This document shows positions 15,627-22,822 of a stretch of 36,197 nucleotides of DNA, piece after piece. Made by a program: the position numbers and the translations under genes. The DNA lies in NCBI GenBank assembly GCA_016191115.1, contig JACPPG010000062.1, positions 1 through 36,197 on the forward strand, written 5' to 3'. The first letter of the stretch is position 1; every line of letters begins with the position of its first letter. Source of the DNA: Planctomycetia bacterium. GTDB taxonomy: Bacteria > Planctomycetota > Planctomycetia > Pirellulales > JACPPG01. The notes under the pieces are model-generated. The model ran no database searches. It had not been told where the DNA came from and was given only the letters and a program-made list of their open reading frames with translations.

Positions 15627-16388
15627 TCACGCGTGCACGAGCACGCCGGAGTAGAATCGCTGGTGGCCGACCTCGGTCGCCAGCACGAGCGCCCCGTCGT
15701 CGGCAATGCCCGCGCAAAGTCCCTCGGTTCGCCGCCCGCCGCTGGCGATGACCACCAGCGTGCCGCGTTGCAGGCAGAGCCGATCGGCGTGGCGGGCCAG
15801 CAGGGCGGCGTCGGACGCCAGGGAAGCGAGATTGGGCCACAGCCGCGCCAAGACGCCCAAGAGGACGTCCGTCCGATCGTGCTCGCGCCCCGTCAACTCG
15901 GCGATGGAAGTGGTTTTGTCGCGCAGCTCTTCCGGAGCGCCGGCCGACCGGTTGTTCACGTTCAACCCAACGCCCACGACGTGCTTGCCGTCGGCTAGCG
16001 CCTCGACAAGGATGCCCGAGAGCTTTCGATTCCCGGCGAACACGTCGTTGGGCCAGTGCAGCCCGATCGGATGCCCGGGCGCCAGGGGCTCTAGTGATTC
16101 GACGATCGCCACGGCCGTGGCCAACGAGATGAGCGGATAGTGCGCGCGCCGAATGCCGTGTGCAGCCGGGTCGAACGCCAAACTACAGGCCAGACTGCCC
16201 GGTCCGGTCCACCAGCGATTAGCCCCGCGCCCGCGCCCCGCGGTCTGCTCATCGGCGGTCACCAGCGCTATTTCGCCGGCCCGCAGTTCCGCGGCCAGCG
16301 CCCGGGCCCGGTCGTTGGTGCTGGTGAGACTCGCGTGATGCTCGACGCGCGACAAGCAGCCGTCGCGCGCTAGGCGGTTGATGTCCAT
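15627..16388 (-). CDS. birA: Biotin--[acetyl-CoA-carboxylase] ligase
   Basis: The 253-residue protein is a class I biotin protein ligase: it activates biotin to biotinyl-AMP and transfers it to the biotin carboxyl carrier protein in the cytoplasm. Catalytic landmarks are STNDRA (the substrate-binding STN), QTAGRGRGANRWW (the flexible biotinyl-AMP loop; the usual GRGRxGR is GRGRGAN here), LHWPNDVFAGNRKLSGILVE with the catalytic KLSGI, and GVGLNVNN. There is no N-terminal DNA-binding domain, so it does not regulate biotin genes. The ATG at 16388 was chosen because the longer open frame upstream merely translates the palindrome at 16398-16472. It is in the same orientation as ftr and the cyclo-ligase gene. 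Confidence 0.92.
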   Translation of the reverse strand: MDINRLARDGCLSRVEHHASLTSTNDRARALAAELRAGEIALVTADEQTAGRGRGANRWWTGPGSLACSLAFDPAAHGIRRAHYPLISLATAVAIVESLEPLAPGHPIGLHWPNDVFAGNRKLSGILVEALADGKHVVGVGLNVNNRSAGAPEELRDKTTSIAELTGREHDRTDVLLGVLARLWPNLASLASDAALLARHADRLCLQRGTLVVIASGGRRTEGLCAGIADDGALVLATEVGHQRFYSGVLVHA

Positions 16389-16397
16389 GGCGGAACC

Positions 16398-16472
16398 AAT
16401 GATGAATGATGAATGCAAGCGGATGCGGGCGCCCGCGTTTGCTTGCCATTCATCATTCCGCATTCATCATTC
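16398..16472. repeat. Palindrome between birA and ftr, overlapping the ftr 3' end
   Basis: Left arm AATGATGAATGATGAATG followed by CAAGC (16398-16420), right arm GCTTGCCATTCATCATTC and a repeated CATTCATCATTC (16441-16472), with a perfect GCGGGCGCCCGC palindrome (16425-16436) in the centre. It could extrude as a long hairpin. The right arm contains the ftr stop codon, so the last residues of that protein (RMMNAE) are encoded by the repeat. Confidence 0.75.
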
Positions 16473-17385
16473 TCCCTTCGTGGAGGTATATAAAGCTTTT
16501 CCCCAGCCGGCCGCCGTAGTTGCCGGCCGAGATCCGCACCAGGCCCGGCGTGTCGACCGCCGCGCGGATCGCGGCGTGCGTGGCGCGGGCGATCGACGCC
16601 AGGTCGCGGCCGTTGATGATCAGCTCCATGATCGATTGTACGCCGGCGGGCACTTTCGATTCCGCGCCTAGCCGCTCGCGGAGCGTCGGGCAGTAGGGCT
16701 CGTACGTGCTGGCGACCGCGAATGAGTACCGGCTGCCGGCTTTCGATCCGCTGGCGGCGATCCCGCCGGGGAACGGGGTGATTACGCCCGGCGTGGCCGC
16801 GACGGCGCGCTTGGCCCGCGTGGCGGCCTCGAGTGCGGCGTCGATTGAGCTTCCCATGAACCACAGGTTTCCTCCCATCAGCCCGTCGGCGAAGCCGAAG
16901 CGTCGCTCGATGGCGAACTCGCCGCCGAGGATAGGAATGACGCACACGGCCTTTCCCCACCGCCGGTCGCGAAACTGATATCCGTCGCCGAAGAACGCGA
17001 TCTTGCGACCCAGCTTAAAGTGTGCCTCGCTCTCGATCAGGTTGAAGCACGAGGCCGTGGGGCAAGTGAGCACGTTCTGGCTGAGCCGCACCAAGAGCGA
17101 CCGCTCGAGCGCACGGACGCGATCCTTGCGGAATCGCGGCACGTGGAACTGCACGACGGCGCCAGGCCGGCCATCGGGCGTTGCGACCGACGCGTCGCCG
17201 CCGGGGCCGACGTACCGGTCCAGCCCTGCCTCGCAGTCGCACATGATCGTGCTCGAGGCGTTGCCGGTCGCGGCGGCCACGGCGTGATCGAGCCATACCC
17301 GGTCGCGGGCCGTGACGAGCACCTCGGCGTAGATGCTGCGGAACGCCTCGGCGTAGGTGTCTTCCACTTCCGCTTGATGACTCAC
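16453..17385 (-). CDS. ftr: Formylmethanofuran:tetrahydromethanopterin formyltransferase
   Basis: The 310-residue product matches Ftr (FhcD), which moves the formyl group between methanofuran and tetrahydromethanopterin in methanogens and in bacteria that oxidise formaldehyde by the H4MPT route. Motifs shared with the archaeal enzyme include VEDTYAEAFRSIYAEVLVTA at the start, ATGNASSTIMCDCEAGLD, LTCPTASCFNL, FFGDGYQ, TPFPGGIAASGSKAGSRYSF, and the C-terminal VRISAGNYGGRLGKS. The start is a GTG whose first four bases, GTGA, overlap the stop of the upstream cyclo-ligase gene, indicating translational coupling. The C-terminal RMMNAE is encoded by a palindromic repeat and is not family sequence. 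The other Fhc subunits and methanopterin genes are not in the window, as is common in planctomycetes where they are scattered. Confidence 0.95.
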   Translation of the reverse strand: MSHQAEVEDTYAEAFRSIYAEVLVTARDRVWLDHAVAAATGNASSTIMCDCEAGLDRYVGPGGDASVATPDGRPGAVVQFHVPRFRKDRVRALERSLLVRLSQNVLTCPTASCFNLIESEAHFKLGRKIAFFGDGYQFRDRRWGKAVCVIPILGGEFAIERRFGFADGLMGGNLWFMGSSIDAALEAATRAKRAVAATPGVITPFPGGIAASGSKAGSRYSFAVASTYEPYCPTLRERLGAESKVPAGVQSIMELIINGRDLASIARATHAAIRAAVDTPGLVRISAGNYGGRLGKSFIYLHEGRMMNAE

Positions 17386-17996
17386 GCGCCGCTGCGCCCC
17401 CGGCCCGGGTAGAGGGCCTGTTCGGTAATGATCTTGTCCATGAACACGTCGTGCTCCTGGGTGGGAATCTCGGGAAAGAGCTGGCACTCGAAGGCCAAGG
17501 CCACGAGCGGGGCGTCGGCCCGGGCATGCTCCAACAGCTTATCGTAATACCCCATCCCGTGGCCCATCCGCGCGCCGCGGCGATCGAACGCCACGCCGGG
17601 CACCATCACCAGGTCGAGCTCCCGCACGTCGACCGGTTTGCCAGGCGCGGCGCGCAATTCCGGTTTGGGCTCCAGAATCTTGTACATGCCGATCGCCAGC
17701 TCATCCATGCTCTCCAGGCGAAACAGCTCCAATGCCCCGTCGACGCAGTACGGTACGACGATTCGCTTGCCGTGGCCGAGCGCCTCGGGCAGGGACTGGC
17801 GGGTGCGGACCTCGGTCCGCACGTCGACGTAGAACATCACGGTTCGCGCCGCGGCGTATTCCGGAAGTTCCATGAACCGCCGGCAGATTCGCGCGCTGAT
17901 CGGTTCCTTATCGGGCTGGGCGCGGCGATTGGCGTGCGCCTCCTCGCGGATGTGCTGCTTGCGATCGCGAAGTTGTTCTCGTTGGCTGTCGTTCAC
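17382..17996 (-). CDS. 5-formyltetrahydrofolate cyclo-ligase family protein
   Basis: A 204-residue protein of the 5-FTHF cyclo-ligase (MTHFS/YgfA) family, which uses ATP to convert 5-formyl-THF to 5,10-methenyl-THF in the cytoplasm. Family parts are the basic N-terminal helix ending RKQHIREEAHANRRA, MFYVDVRTEVRTR, KRIVVPYC, LDLVMVPGVAFDRRGARMGH and the ATP-site GMGYYDKLL. The start was placed at a GTG (17996), which fits the family length; an upstream frame is open but looks non-coding. Its stop overlaps the ftr start by GTGA. Because of this coupling it may serve the C1-pterin pathway together with Ftr, perhaps clearing a 5-formyl-pterin by-product; that is inference. Confidence 0.88.
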   Translation of the reverse strand: MNDSQREQLRDRKQHIREEAHANRRAQPDKEPISARICRRFMELPEYAAARTVMFYVDVRTEVRTRQSLPEALGHGKRIVVPYCVDGALELFRLESMDELAIGMYKILEPKPELRAAPGKPVDVRELDLVMVPGVAFDRRGARMGHGMGYYDKLLEHARADAPLVALAFECQLFPEIPTQEHDVFMDKIITEQALYPGRGRSGA

Positions 17997-18315
17997 AGGC
18001 GTTCCCGGGGCACGGTCGAGACACGTGGCTTGTTGTGTGCCTTTGGCTCTGCCAGTGCTGACCTTATGAAGAGAAAACGGCATTGGCGAAGCCAGCGGCA
18101 CACAGGGCTTCTCAAACACCTTTACAAGTCAAACAGATGCTATCGATGCATCGCTATCGTACCGGCGAGCGACCAAAAGGCCAACGGCTGATCGCGCGCA
18201 GCGCACCCGACCTTGACCGTCCGCGCGGTCCTTGATATTCAAGCCACCCTCTCTTCTTCTTCTGCTGCGCGCTAGCTACAGTATCGCACGTGAGGGTTCT
18301 CCTCTGAGATACGCG
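17997..18315. other. Divergent intergenic region (cyclo-ligase / outer-membrane barrel)
   Basis: Promoters for the minus-strand C1 operon and the plus-strand barrel genes must lie here. I found no -35/-10 pair at correct spacing, no palindrome and no RNA structure that I could support. Confidence 0.4.
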
Positions 18316-19371
18316 GTGTCGTTGCGCGGCCTCGTGGCCGCCTGGTTGCTGCTGTCGGCCGGCGTGGCCTTTGGCCAGCCGCGGGTGCAGTTCCCTTCCA
18401 TGGTGCCGGAGGGAAGCCCGTACACCGCTGCGCCCTCGGCGCCGTCGATCGCGCCGCCCCCTGGCCCGACGTATACGCCGCCGCCGGCGGGTTGGGATCC
18501 CTACGGCGCGGCGGGCACGCCTCCGCCGGCTGCTCCGGCTTACGGCGCCCCGCCGCAGGCGCCCGAAACCCTCTACGGCAAGGCCACGCGGTTCTTGCAA
18601 GAGATCGATCTCGATAGTGCCTATCTCGCCGGGAACAACACCGGCAACAACCTGGGAATCAACGACGAGGACATCAGCGCCACCTTTGCCATCCCGGTCT
18701 TCCGCAATCCTTTCCTGGTCACGCCGGGATTCGCCGTGCACTTGTGGGACGGGCCAAACTCGAACAACTTCGCCGGCTCGCCCGACATGCCGCCGCGTAC
18801 CTACGACGCCTTCCTCGACGCGACGTGGAAGCCGCAAATCACGCCCCGGCTCAGCGCCGACCTGGCCTTTCGCGCCGGCATCTACACCGACTTCGATTTC
18901 GTCAGCTCGCGCAGCGTGCGCTTTCCGTCGCGCGGGTTGGGGTTGTTTGCCATCAATCCCAATTTGCAGCTCGTCGCCGGCGTGGTGTATTTCGATCGTC
19001 TCTCGGTTCGCATCCTGCCGGCGGGCGGCGTGATCTGGATGCCCACCCCGGACACACGCTGGGAGGTGTTGTTTCCTCGGCCCAAGTTGTCGCAGCGGAT
19101 CACGACGATCCGCAACTCGAACCTGTGGGGTTACGTCTCCGGTGAGTACGGAGGCAACACCTGGACCATCCGCCGCGCCGATGGCTCGGGCGACGTCGTG
19201 GACTACAACGACTTGCGATTGATCCTGGGCACAGAGGCGATCGGCTATAACGGAACGCGCGGCTATATCGAGGTCGGCTACGTCTTCAATCGCCGCATCT
19301 TGTACCGCAGCGGCATCCCGACGCCCCATTTCCACGACACGGTGATGGTGCGGGCCGGAATCGCGTTTTGA
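18316..19371 (+). CDS. Outer-membrane beta-barrel protein (first of a tandem pair)
   Basis: A 351-residue secreted protein. A signal peptide (LRGLVAAWLLLSAGVAFGQ) is followed by a Pro/Ala/Tyr-rich linker up to about residue 90, then a region of alternating polar/hydrophobic strands with many aromatic residues and the terminal residues VMVRAGIAF. Ending in phenylalanine within an amphipathic strand is the classic outer-membrane insertion signal, so I expect a barrel of the DUF6268-like kind. The start was placed at a GTG (18316); a TTG at 18232 would add 28 residues before the signal peptide and is less likely. It is 77 bases upstream of a paralogue with the same order of strands (GGVIWMPTPDTRWEVLFPRP here, GGLIWTPNEDWRVEAIVPRP there). 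Function as porin or adhesin is unknown. Confidence 0.8.
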   Translation: MSLRGLVAAWLLLSAGVAFGQPRVQFPSMVPEGSPYTAAPSAPSIAPPPGPTYTPPPAGWDPYGAAGTPPPAAPAYGAPPQAPETLYGKATRFLQEIDLDSAYLAGNNTGNNLGINDEDISATFAIPVFRNPFLVTPGFAVHLWDGPNSNNFAGSPDMPPRTYDAFLDATWKPQITPRLSADLAFRAGIYTDFDFVSSRSVRFPSRGLGLFAINPNLQLVAGVVYFDRLSVRILPAGGVIWMPTPDTRWEVLFPRPKLSQRITTIRNSNLWGYVSGEYGGNTWTIRRADGSGDVVDYNDLRLILGTEAIGYNGTRGYIEVGYVFNRRILYRSGIPTPHFHDTVMVRAGIAF

Positions 19372-19448
19372 AGGAGTTAGCCGCCGCGGGCCACGCGGCG
19401 TTCCGCCAGCCGCCCATGGCCGCGAGAAGCACCTAGGAATGACACCCA

Positions 19449-20552
19449 ATGCCCGAAGAACCCCGAGTCGCCACAACCGCATGGCGGCGGCTTGGGTTCG
19501 CGATCGCGCTCTTGGCGGCGCTTGTGCCCGCGGCAAGCGCGTGGTCGCAGATCAGCCGGCTTCCACCGGTTGAGGCCGGGCCACCGGCGGCGCGGCTTCC
19601 TCCGCCCCCGGAGACGGCCATCTTCGAGCGGCCGGCCGAGACCCTGGCCATGGTGCCCCCCTCGGGCGATGGGCCCGCGTACGTCACCGATCCGCGCGAC
19701 CCGAGCCTGCCGTACGAGCTGCTCGATCCGGACGAGCAGAACGCGGTCCTGGCGCCGGCGCGGCCGCCGGGGGCCAAGGACGGCATCCTGCAATTCACCA
19801 CCTTCCGCAAGGTGTTCCTCTTGCGCGGCAACCGCGAGACGGGGATGGGTATCTCGGACTTGACGCTGCAAACGATCCTCGCCTTTCCTTTGTTGACGCG
19901 CGAAACGCCCCTGTTGATCACGCCCTATTTCGGCGCGCACTTCTTGGCGGGTCCCGTGCCGGTCGACCTGCCGCCGGTGCTTTACGACGTCTCGCTCGAG
20001 TTTCGCGTGCTCCGCCAGGTCACGCCGTGGCTGGGGGCCGATCTGGCGGTCGCGCCCAGCATCTTCAACGATTTCCGAGACTGGGGGCATGGGGCGTTTC
20101 GCGTGACGGGCCGGGGGCTGGGCCTCGTCACGCTCTCGCCCACCTGGCAGCTCGCGGCCGGCGTGGCCTACTTGGGTCGGGCGGACGCGCAGATTCTGCC
20201 GGTGGGGGGCCTCATCTGGACTCCTAACGAAGACTGGCGCGTGGAAGCGATCGTACCGCGGCCGCGAATCATCGAGCGATTCCTCGACGGCTTTCTCGCC
20301 GATTGGTGGGTCTACCTGGCCGGCGAATTCGGCGGCAACACCTACGCCATCCAGCGCGCCGCCGGGTTCGACGACCTGGCCACGTATCGCGATTTCCGCG
20401 TCCAATTGGGGCTTGAGCGGAAAGCGGACTCCGGGAGCTACCATCGCTTCGAGGTGGGATACGTCTTCGGCCGCAAGGTCGAGTACGCCAGCGGCACGCC
20501 GTCGTTCGATCCCTCGAATACTGTCATGTTCCGGGCCGAGGCGACGTTCTGA
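19449..20552 (+). CDS. Outer-membrane beta-barrel protein (second of a tandem pair)
   Basis: A 367-residue paralogue of the preceding gene. It has a signal peptide (LGFAIALLAALVPAASAWSQ), a Pro-rich linker, then barrel strands including the conserved LTLQTILAFPLLTRETPLLI, ADLAVAPSIFNDF, GGLIWTPNEDWRVEAIVPRP, AGEFGGNTYAIQRA and FEVGYVFGRKVEYASGTPSF, finishing with FRAEATF. The shared spacing of GG(V/L)IW, GEFGGNT/GEYGGNT and EVGYVF with the first gene shows tandem duplication followed by divergence. Both probably form one transcription unit. The ATG at 19449 begins directly before the signal peptide. The ligand or permeant is not predictable from sequence. Confidence 0.82.
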   Translation: MPEEPRVATTAWRRLGFAIALLAALVPAASAWSQISRLPPVEAGPPAARLPPPPETAIFERPAETLAMVPPSGDGPAYVTDPRDPSLPYELLDPDEQNAVLAPARPPGAKDGILQFTTFRKVFLLRGNRETGMGISDLTLQTILAFPLLTRETPLLITPYFGAHFLAGPVPVDLPPVLYDVSLEFRVLRQVTPWLGADLAVAPSIFNDFRDWGHGAFRVTGRGLGLVTLSPTWQLAAGVAYLGRADAQILPVGGLIWTPNEDWRVEAIVPRPRIIERFLDGFLADWWVYLAGEFGGNTYAIQRAAGFDDLATYRDFRVQLGLERKADSGSYHRFEVGYVFGRKVEYASGTPSFDPSNTVMFRAEATF

Positions 20553-20695
20553 TAGTGCGCGGGCCCGTTTTTCAAGATAGCGCGGTCGGGAGCGCGAGGC
20601 GCCCGCCGAGCCGGTGGGCCACGGACGATTGTCCCCTCGGCGCCGCGGCTCGGCAGGAGCCTCGCCCTCCCAATGCGCGCTTGCGAGACCCACTA

Positions 20696-20798
20696 AGGAT
20701 CGACCGAAAAATAACCTGCTGATTCTCTGACCCCTCACGGGTGCCCTCTCCCTCAAGGGGCGAGGGTATTGAGGAGAAGTTATTTTTCGGTCGATCCT
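20696..20798. repeat. Palindromic repeat R3 with 20-bp perfect arms
   Basis: AGGATCGACCGAAAAATAAC (20696-20715) and its exact reverse complement (20779-20798) enclose 63 bases that contain a second imperfect palindrome of the CCCTC/GAGGG type. The AT-rich arms stand out in GC-rich DNA. It differs from R1 and R2, lacks their mismatch pair and shows no target duplication. It lies between the second barrel gene and rpsU, right next to R1 copy D. Confidence 0.8.
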
Positions 20799-20831
20799 AA
20801 CCGTGCTTGCCTTTCTCCTGGGAACGGGCCG

Positions 20832-20969
20832 CAGGGCCGTTCACAGATTCAAGCTTGCCGGCGGCGCACCGGCGGGAAAGTGGGACAGGCACCGAGACGA
20901 AACGTTGGTCTGAAAGGGCTTGCGCTGTTTATGCTCGGAGCCAGTCCCATTTTCCCGCCTCGCCATTTT
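20832..20969 (-). repeat. Palindromic repeat family R1, copy D (truncated, fused to rpsU)
   Basis: Inverted R1 copy that begins with CAGGGCC but stops at CGCCATTTT, missing the last roughly 20 bases found in copies A and B. The stem has GGGACAGGCACCGAG facing CTCGGAGCCAGTCCC. Its broken end falls exactly on the start of the bS21 coding sequence. Confidence 0.85.
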
Positions 20970-21162
20970 CAAGTTGAATGTTCGTGATCGAGAGAGCATC
21001 CAGGAGGCCGTGCGTCGGTTCCGCAAGCTGGTCGAGCGGAGCGGAATCAAGAAAGAGATGCGTCGCAAAGAATACTACGAAAAGCCGAGCGAGACCCGTC
21101 GCCGCGCGCGGTTGCGCGCCGAGCGGCGGACGCGCCGCAATCTGCTCGGTCCGCTGGCCTGA
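20920..21162 (+). CDS. rpsU: Ribosomal protein bS21, start codon replaced by a repeat
   Basis: From about 20971 the frame encodes bS21, a small-subunit protein near the mRNA exit: KLNVRDRESIQEAVRRFRKL, then VERSGIKKEMRRKEYYEKPS and a basic tail ending RRNLLGPLA. A normal protein would begin M-V-K-L; here the first two codons read ATT TTC, and everything upstream is R1 copy D. No in-frame ATG or GTG exists. Possible starts are a TTG inside the repeat (20920, giving 80 residues with an extra repeat-encoded N-terminus), the ATT at 20965 (65 residues) or a TTG at 20974 (62 residues), none with a convincing ribosome-binding site. The rest of the frame is intact. It may be weakly expressed, or be a second copy with a good gene elsewhere. 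Confidence 0.8.
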   Translation: MRCLCSEPVPFSRLAIFKLNVRDRESIQEAVRRFRKLVERSGIKKEMRRKEYYEKPSETRRRARLRAERRTRRNLLGPLA

Positions 21163-21316
21163 AGTCGCGATTCGGCGGTTCCCTTGGTGGGGCCAATGGC
21201 GATGCCCGGTAGCCGCGCCGATTCTTGGCGGGCCTGCGGGTTTATCTCGTGGATCTTGCCGCCGGTGCACGAGGATTACGAGTTTTCTACGCGCGATCCG
21301 CAGGTGACCGCGGCGC

Positions 21317-21375
21317 AAAAAAAAAGAGGCGCAGCAGGGTCCCCTCAAGCGTCCTAGCTATCCCCGCTGCGCCTC
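21317..21375 (-). terminator. Rho-independent terminator (nadC side)
   Basis: On the minus strand GAGGCGCAGC and GCTGCGCCTC form a perfect 10-bp stem (21366-21375 with 21326-21335), extended by a GGG/CCC pair, and the stem is followed by nine T (complement of the A-run 21317-21325). This is the textbook form. It lies about 200 bases beyond the nadC stop codon in nadC's direction. It may also shield the convergent rpsU. Confidence 0.85.
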
Positions 21376-21572
21376 CACATGGCCAGCGCCCCTCCCCAGA
21401 GCGCAGGCACAAGGAAACCCTAGGTCAGGGGGCGGCGGTGTCAAACCCGTCGCGCCGGCGTCCGCATCGCGACCGCCGCTCTGTTGCGAAAGGGCAACCG
21501 TGGATGCCATGCGACAACGCCTCGAAGCGCCGTTTTTTTCGCGCCGCGATGGGCGCCGCAGGGCCGGCCCCG
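21376..21572. other. 3' region between nadC and its terminator
   Basis: No supported gene or motif; probably the long 3' untranslated part of the nadC message. Confidence 0.4.
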
Positions 21573-22514
21573 CTACTCCCAGTCCAAACCGACGTCCAGC
21601 CAGGGGGCCGAGTGCGTTAGCGCGCCGACGCTGATGCGGTCGACGCCGGTTGCGGCAATCGCGGCCACGCTGTCCAGGTTTACGCCTCCGGACGCTTCTA
21701 GTTGAACGCCGGCGAATGCCGCGTTCCGTTTCTCGACGGCCAGGCGCAGCTCCTCAAGCGGCATGTTGTCCAGGAGCACGACGTCGGGGCCTTTCGCCAA
21801 CACAAGGTCGAGCTGCGCGAGCGAGTCGACCTCGACCTCAACAAGAACCTTGGGCTTTGCGCCTGGCGGAGACAGGCTGGCGATCACTTGCCGGCAGCGA
21901 TCGATGGCCTCGGCCGGCGAATACCGCGCCTCGTCGCTCGTGGCGCCAAGCGCCAGATGGTTGTCCTTGATCAGGACGCCGTCGTACAAGCCCAGCCGGT
22001 GGTTCCATCCACCACCGACGCGCACCGCGTACTTCTCCAGCCGCCGCCAGCCGGGCGTTGTCTTGCGGGTGTCGAAGATTCGCGCGGCGGCGCCGGCCGC
22101 GGCGTCCACATACGCCCGCGTCAGCGTGGCGATGCCCGACAGGCGGCCCAACATGTTCAAGAGCGTCCGCTCGGCGGTCAGCAGGTTCCGCGCGCTGCCG
22201 GTTAACGTGGCGATCGCGCCCTGTGGCTCGACGCGATCCCCCTCCGCCAAGGTGGGCGTCCATGCAAACGCCGGATCGAACTCGTCGAGCAAGACCTTCG
22301 CCGCCGGCAAGCCCGCCACGATGCCCGCCCGCCGCGCCCGGACCACGGCCCGGCCTTGCGCGGCTTCGGGCACAAGGGCCACGGTCGTCCAATCGTACAG
22401 CCGATCGAGGTCCTCGCGGATGGCCAGCCGGACGAGCTGCCGGCAGTCGTCTTCCGACGGCGCGTCCCATTCAATCTGGCGATATTCGTGCGACAAAAGA
22501 ACCACCCACGACAC
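21573..22514 (-). CDS. nadC: Nicotinate-nucleotide pyrophosphorylase (carboxylating)
   Basis: The 313-residue protein is quinolinate phosphoribosyltransferase, which makes nicotinate mononucleotide from quinolinate and PRPP in NAD biosynthesis. Motifs: LLTAERTLLNMLGRLSGIAT, the PRPP/quinolinate-binding FDTRKTTPGWR, the GGGWNHRLGLYDGVLIKDNH stretch, and the C-terminal EASGGVNLDSVAAIAATGVD with VGALTHS. Length is slightly above the usual 280-300 because of the N-terminal extension (VVLLSHEYRQIEWDAPSEDD). The start is a GTG at 22514. It stands alone with a terminator downstream and R2 copy 2 upstream; nadA and nadB are not in the window. Confidence 0.95.
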   Translation of the reverse strand: MSWVVLLSHEYRQIEWDAPSEDDCRQLVRLAIREDLDRLYDWTTVALVPEAAQGRAVVRARRAGIVAGLPAAKVLLDEFDPAFAWTPTLAEGDRVEPQGAIATLTGSARNLLTAERTLLNMLGRLSGIATLTRAYVDAAAGAAARIFDTRKTTPGWRRLEKYAVRVGGGWNHRLGLYDGVLIKDNHLALGATSDEARYSPAEAIDRCRQVIASLSPPGAKPKVLVEVEVDSLAQLDLVLAKGPDVVLLDNMPLEELRLAVEKRNAAFAGVQLEASGGVNLDSVAAIAATGVDRISVGALTHSAPWLDVGLDWE

Positions 22515-22599
22515 GGCTGGAAATGCATCAACTTTCGGGGCGCGTGCATGCTAGCGCCGGTGCCGCAAAGGGTCAAGCGGGCGAGAAAACGCTTGCCAA

Positions 22600-22741
22600 C
22601 CGATATGCCAGGAGACCTGCAAAGTCCGGGGTCTGGCTCATTTTTCGGCACATGCGGTTGTCATTTCTTCCGAAGGACCTTCGGCCGAAAAATGTGCCTG
22701 ACCCCCTCTCCCAGGACTTTGCAGGTCTCCTGCCGATGTGC
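22600..22741. mobile_element. R2 palindromic element, copy 2, with target duplications
   Basis: The element is 22609-22732 (124 bp, same length as copy 1), in reverse orientation. Its outer arms CAGGAGACCTGCAAAGTCC and GGACTTTGCAGGTCTCCTG are a perfect 19-bp inverted repeat. The inner hairpin has GGGGTCTGGCTCATTTTTC facing GAAAAATGTGCCTGACCCC, with two T-T mismatches around GGC. Immediately outside are CCGATATGC (22600-22608) and CCGATGTGC (22733-22741), a 9-bp direct repeat with one difference. By my reading it differs from copy 1 at six positions. It lies upstream of nadC. Confidence 0.8.
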
Positions 22742-22822
22742 CGCGCTTCTGGCGAGAGGCCGAACGTTCGCGGATAATCGTAATGCAGTCCGCTTCTGGG
22801 CCACTGAATCGGTTACTCCGTC

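Noticed and set aside
20553..20600. A terminator after the second barrel gene (GGGCCC then GTTTTTC)
   Set aside because: The palindrome is only 6-8 bases with no loop, too weak to call.
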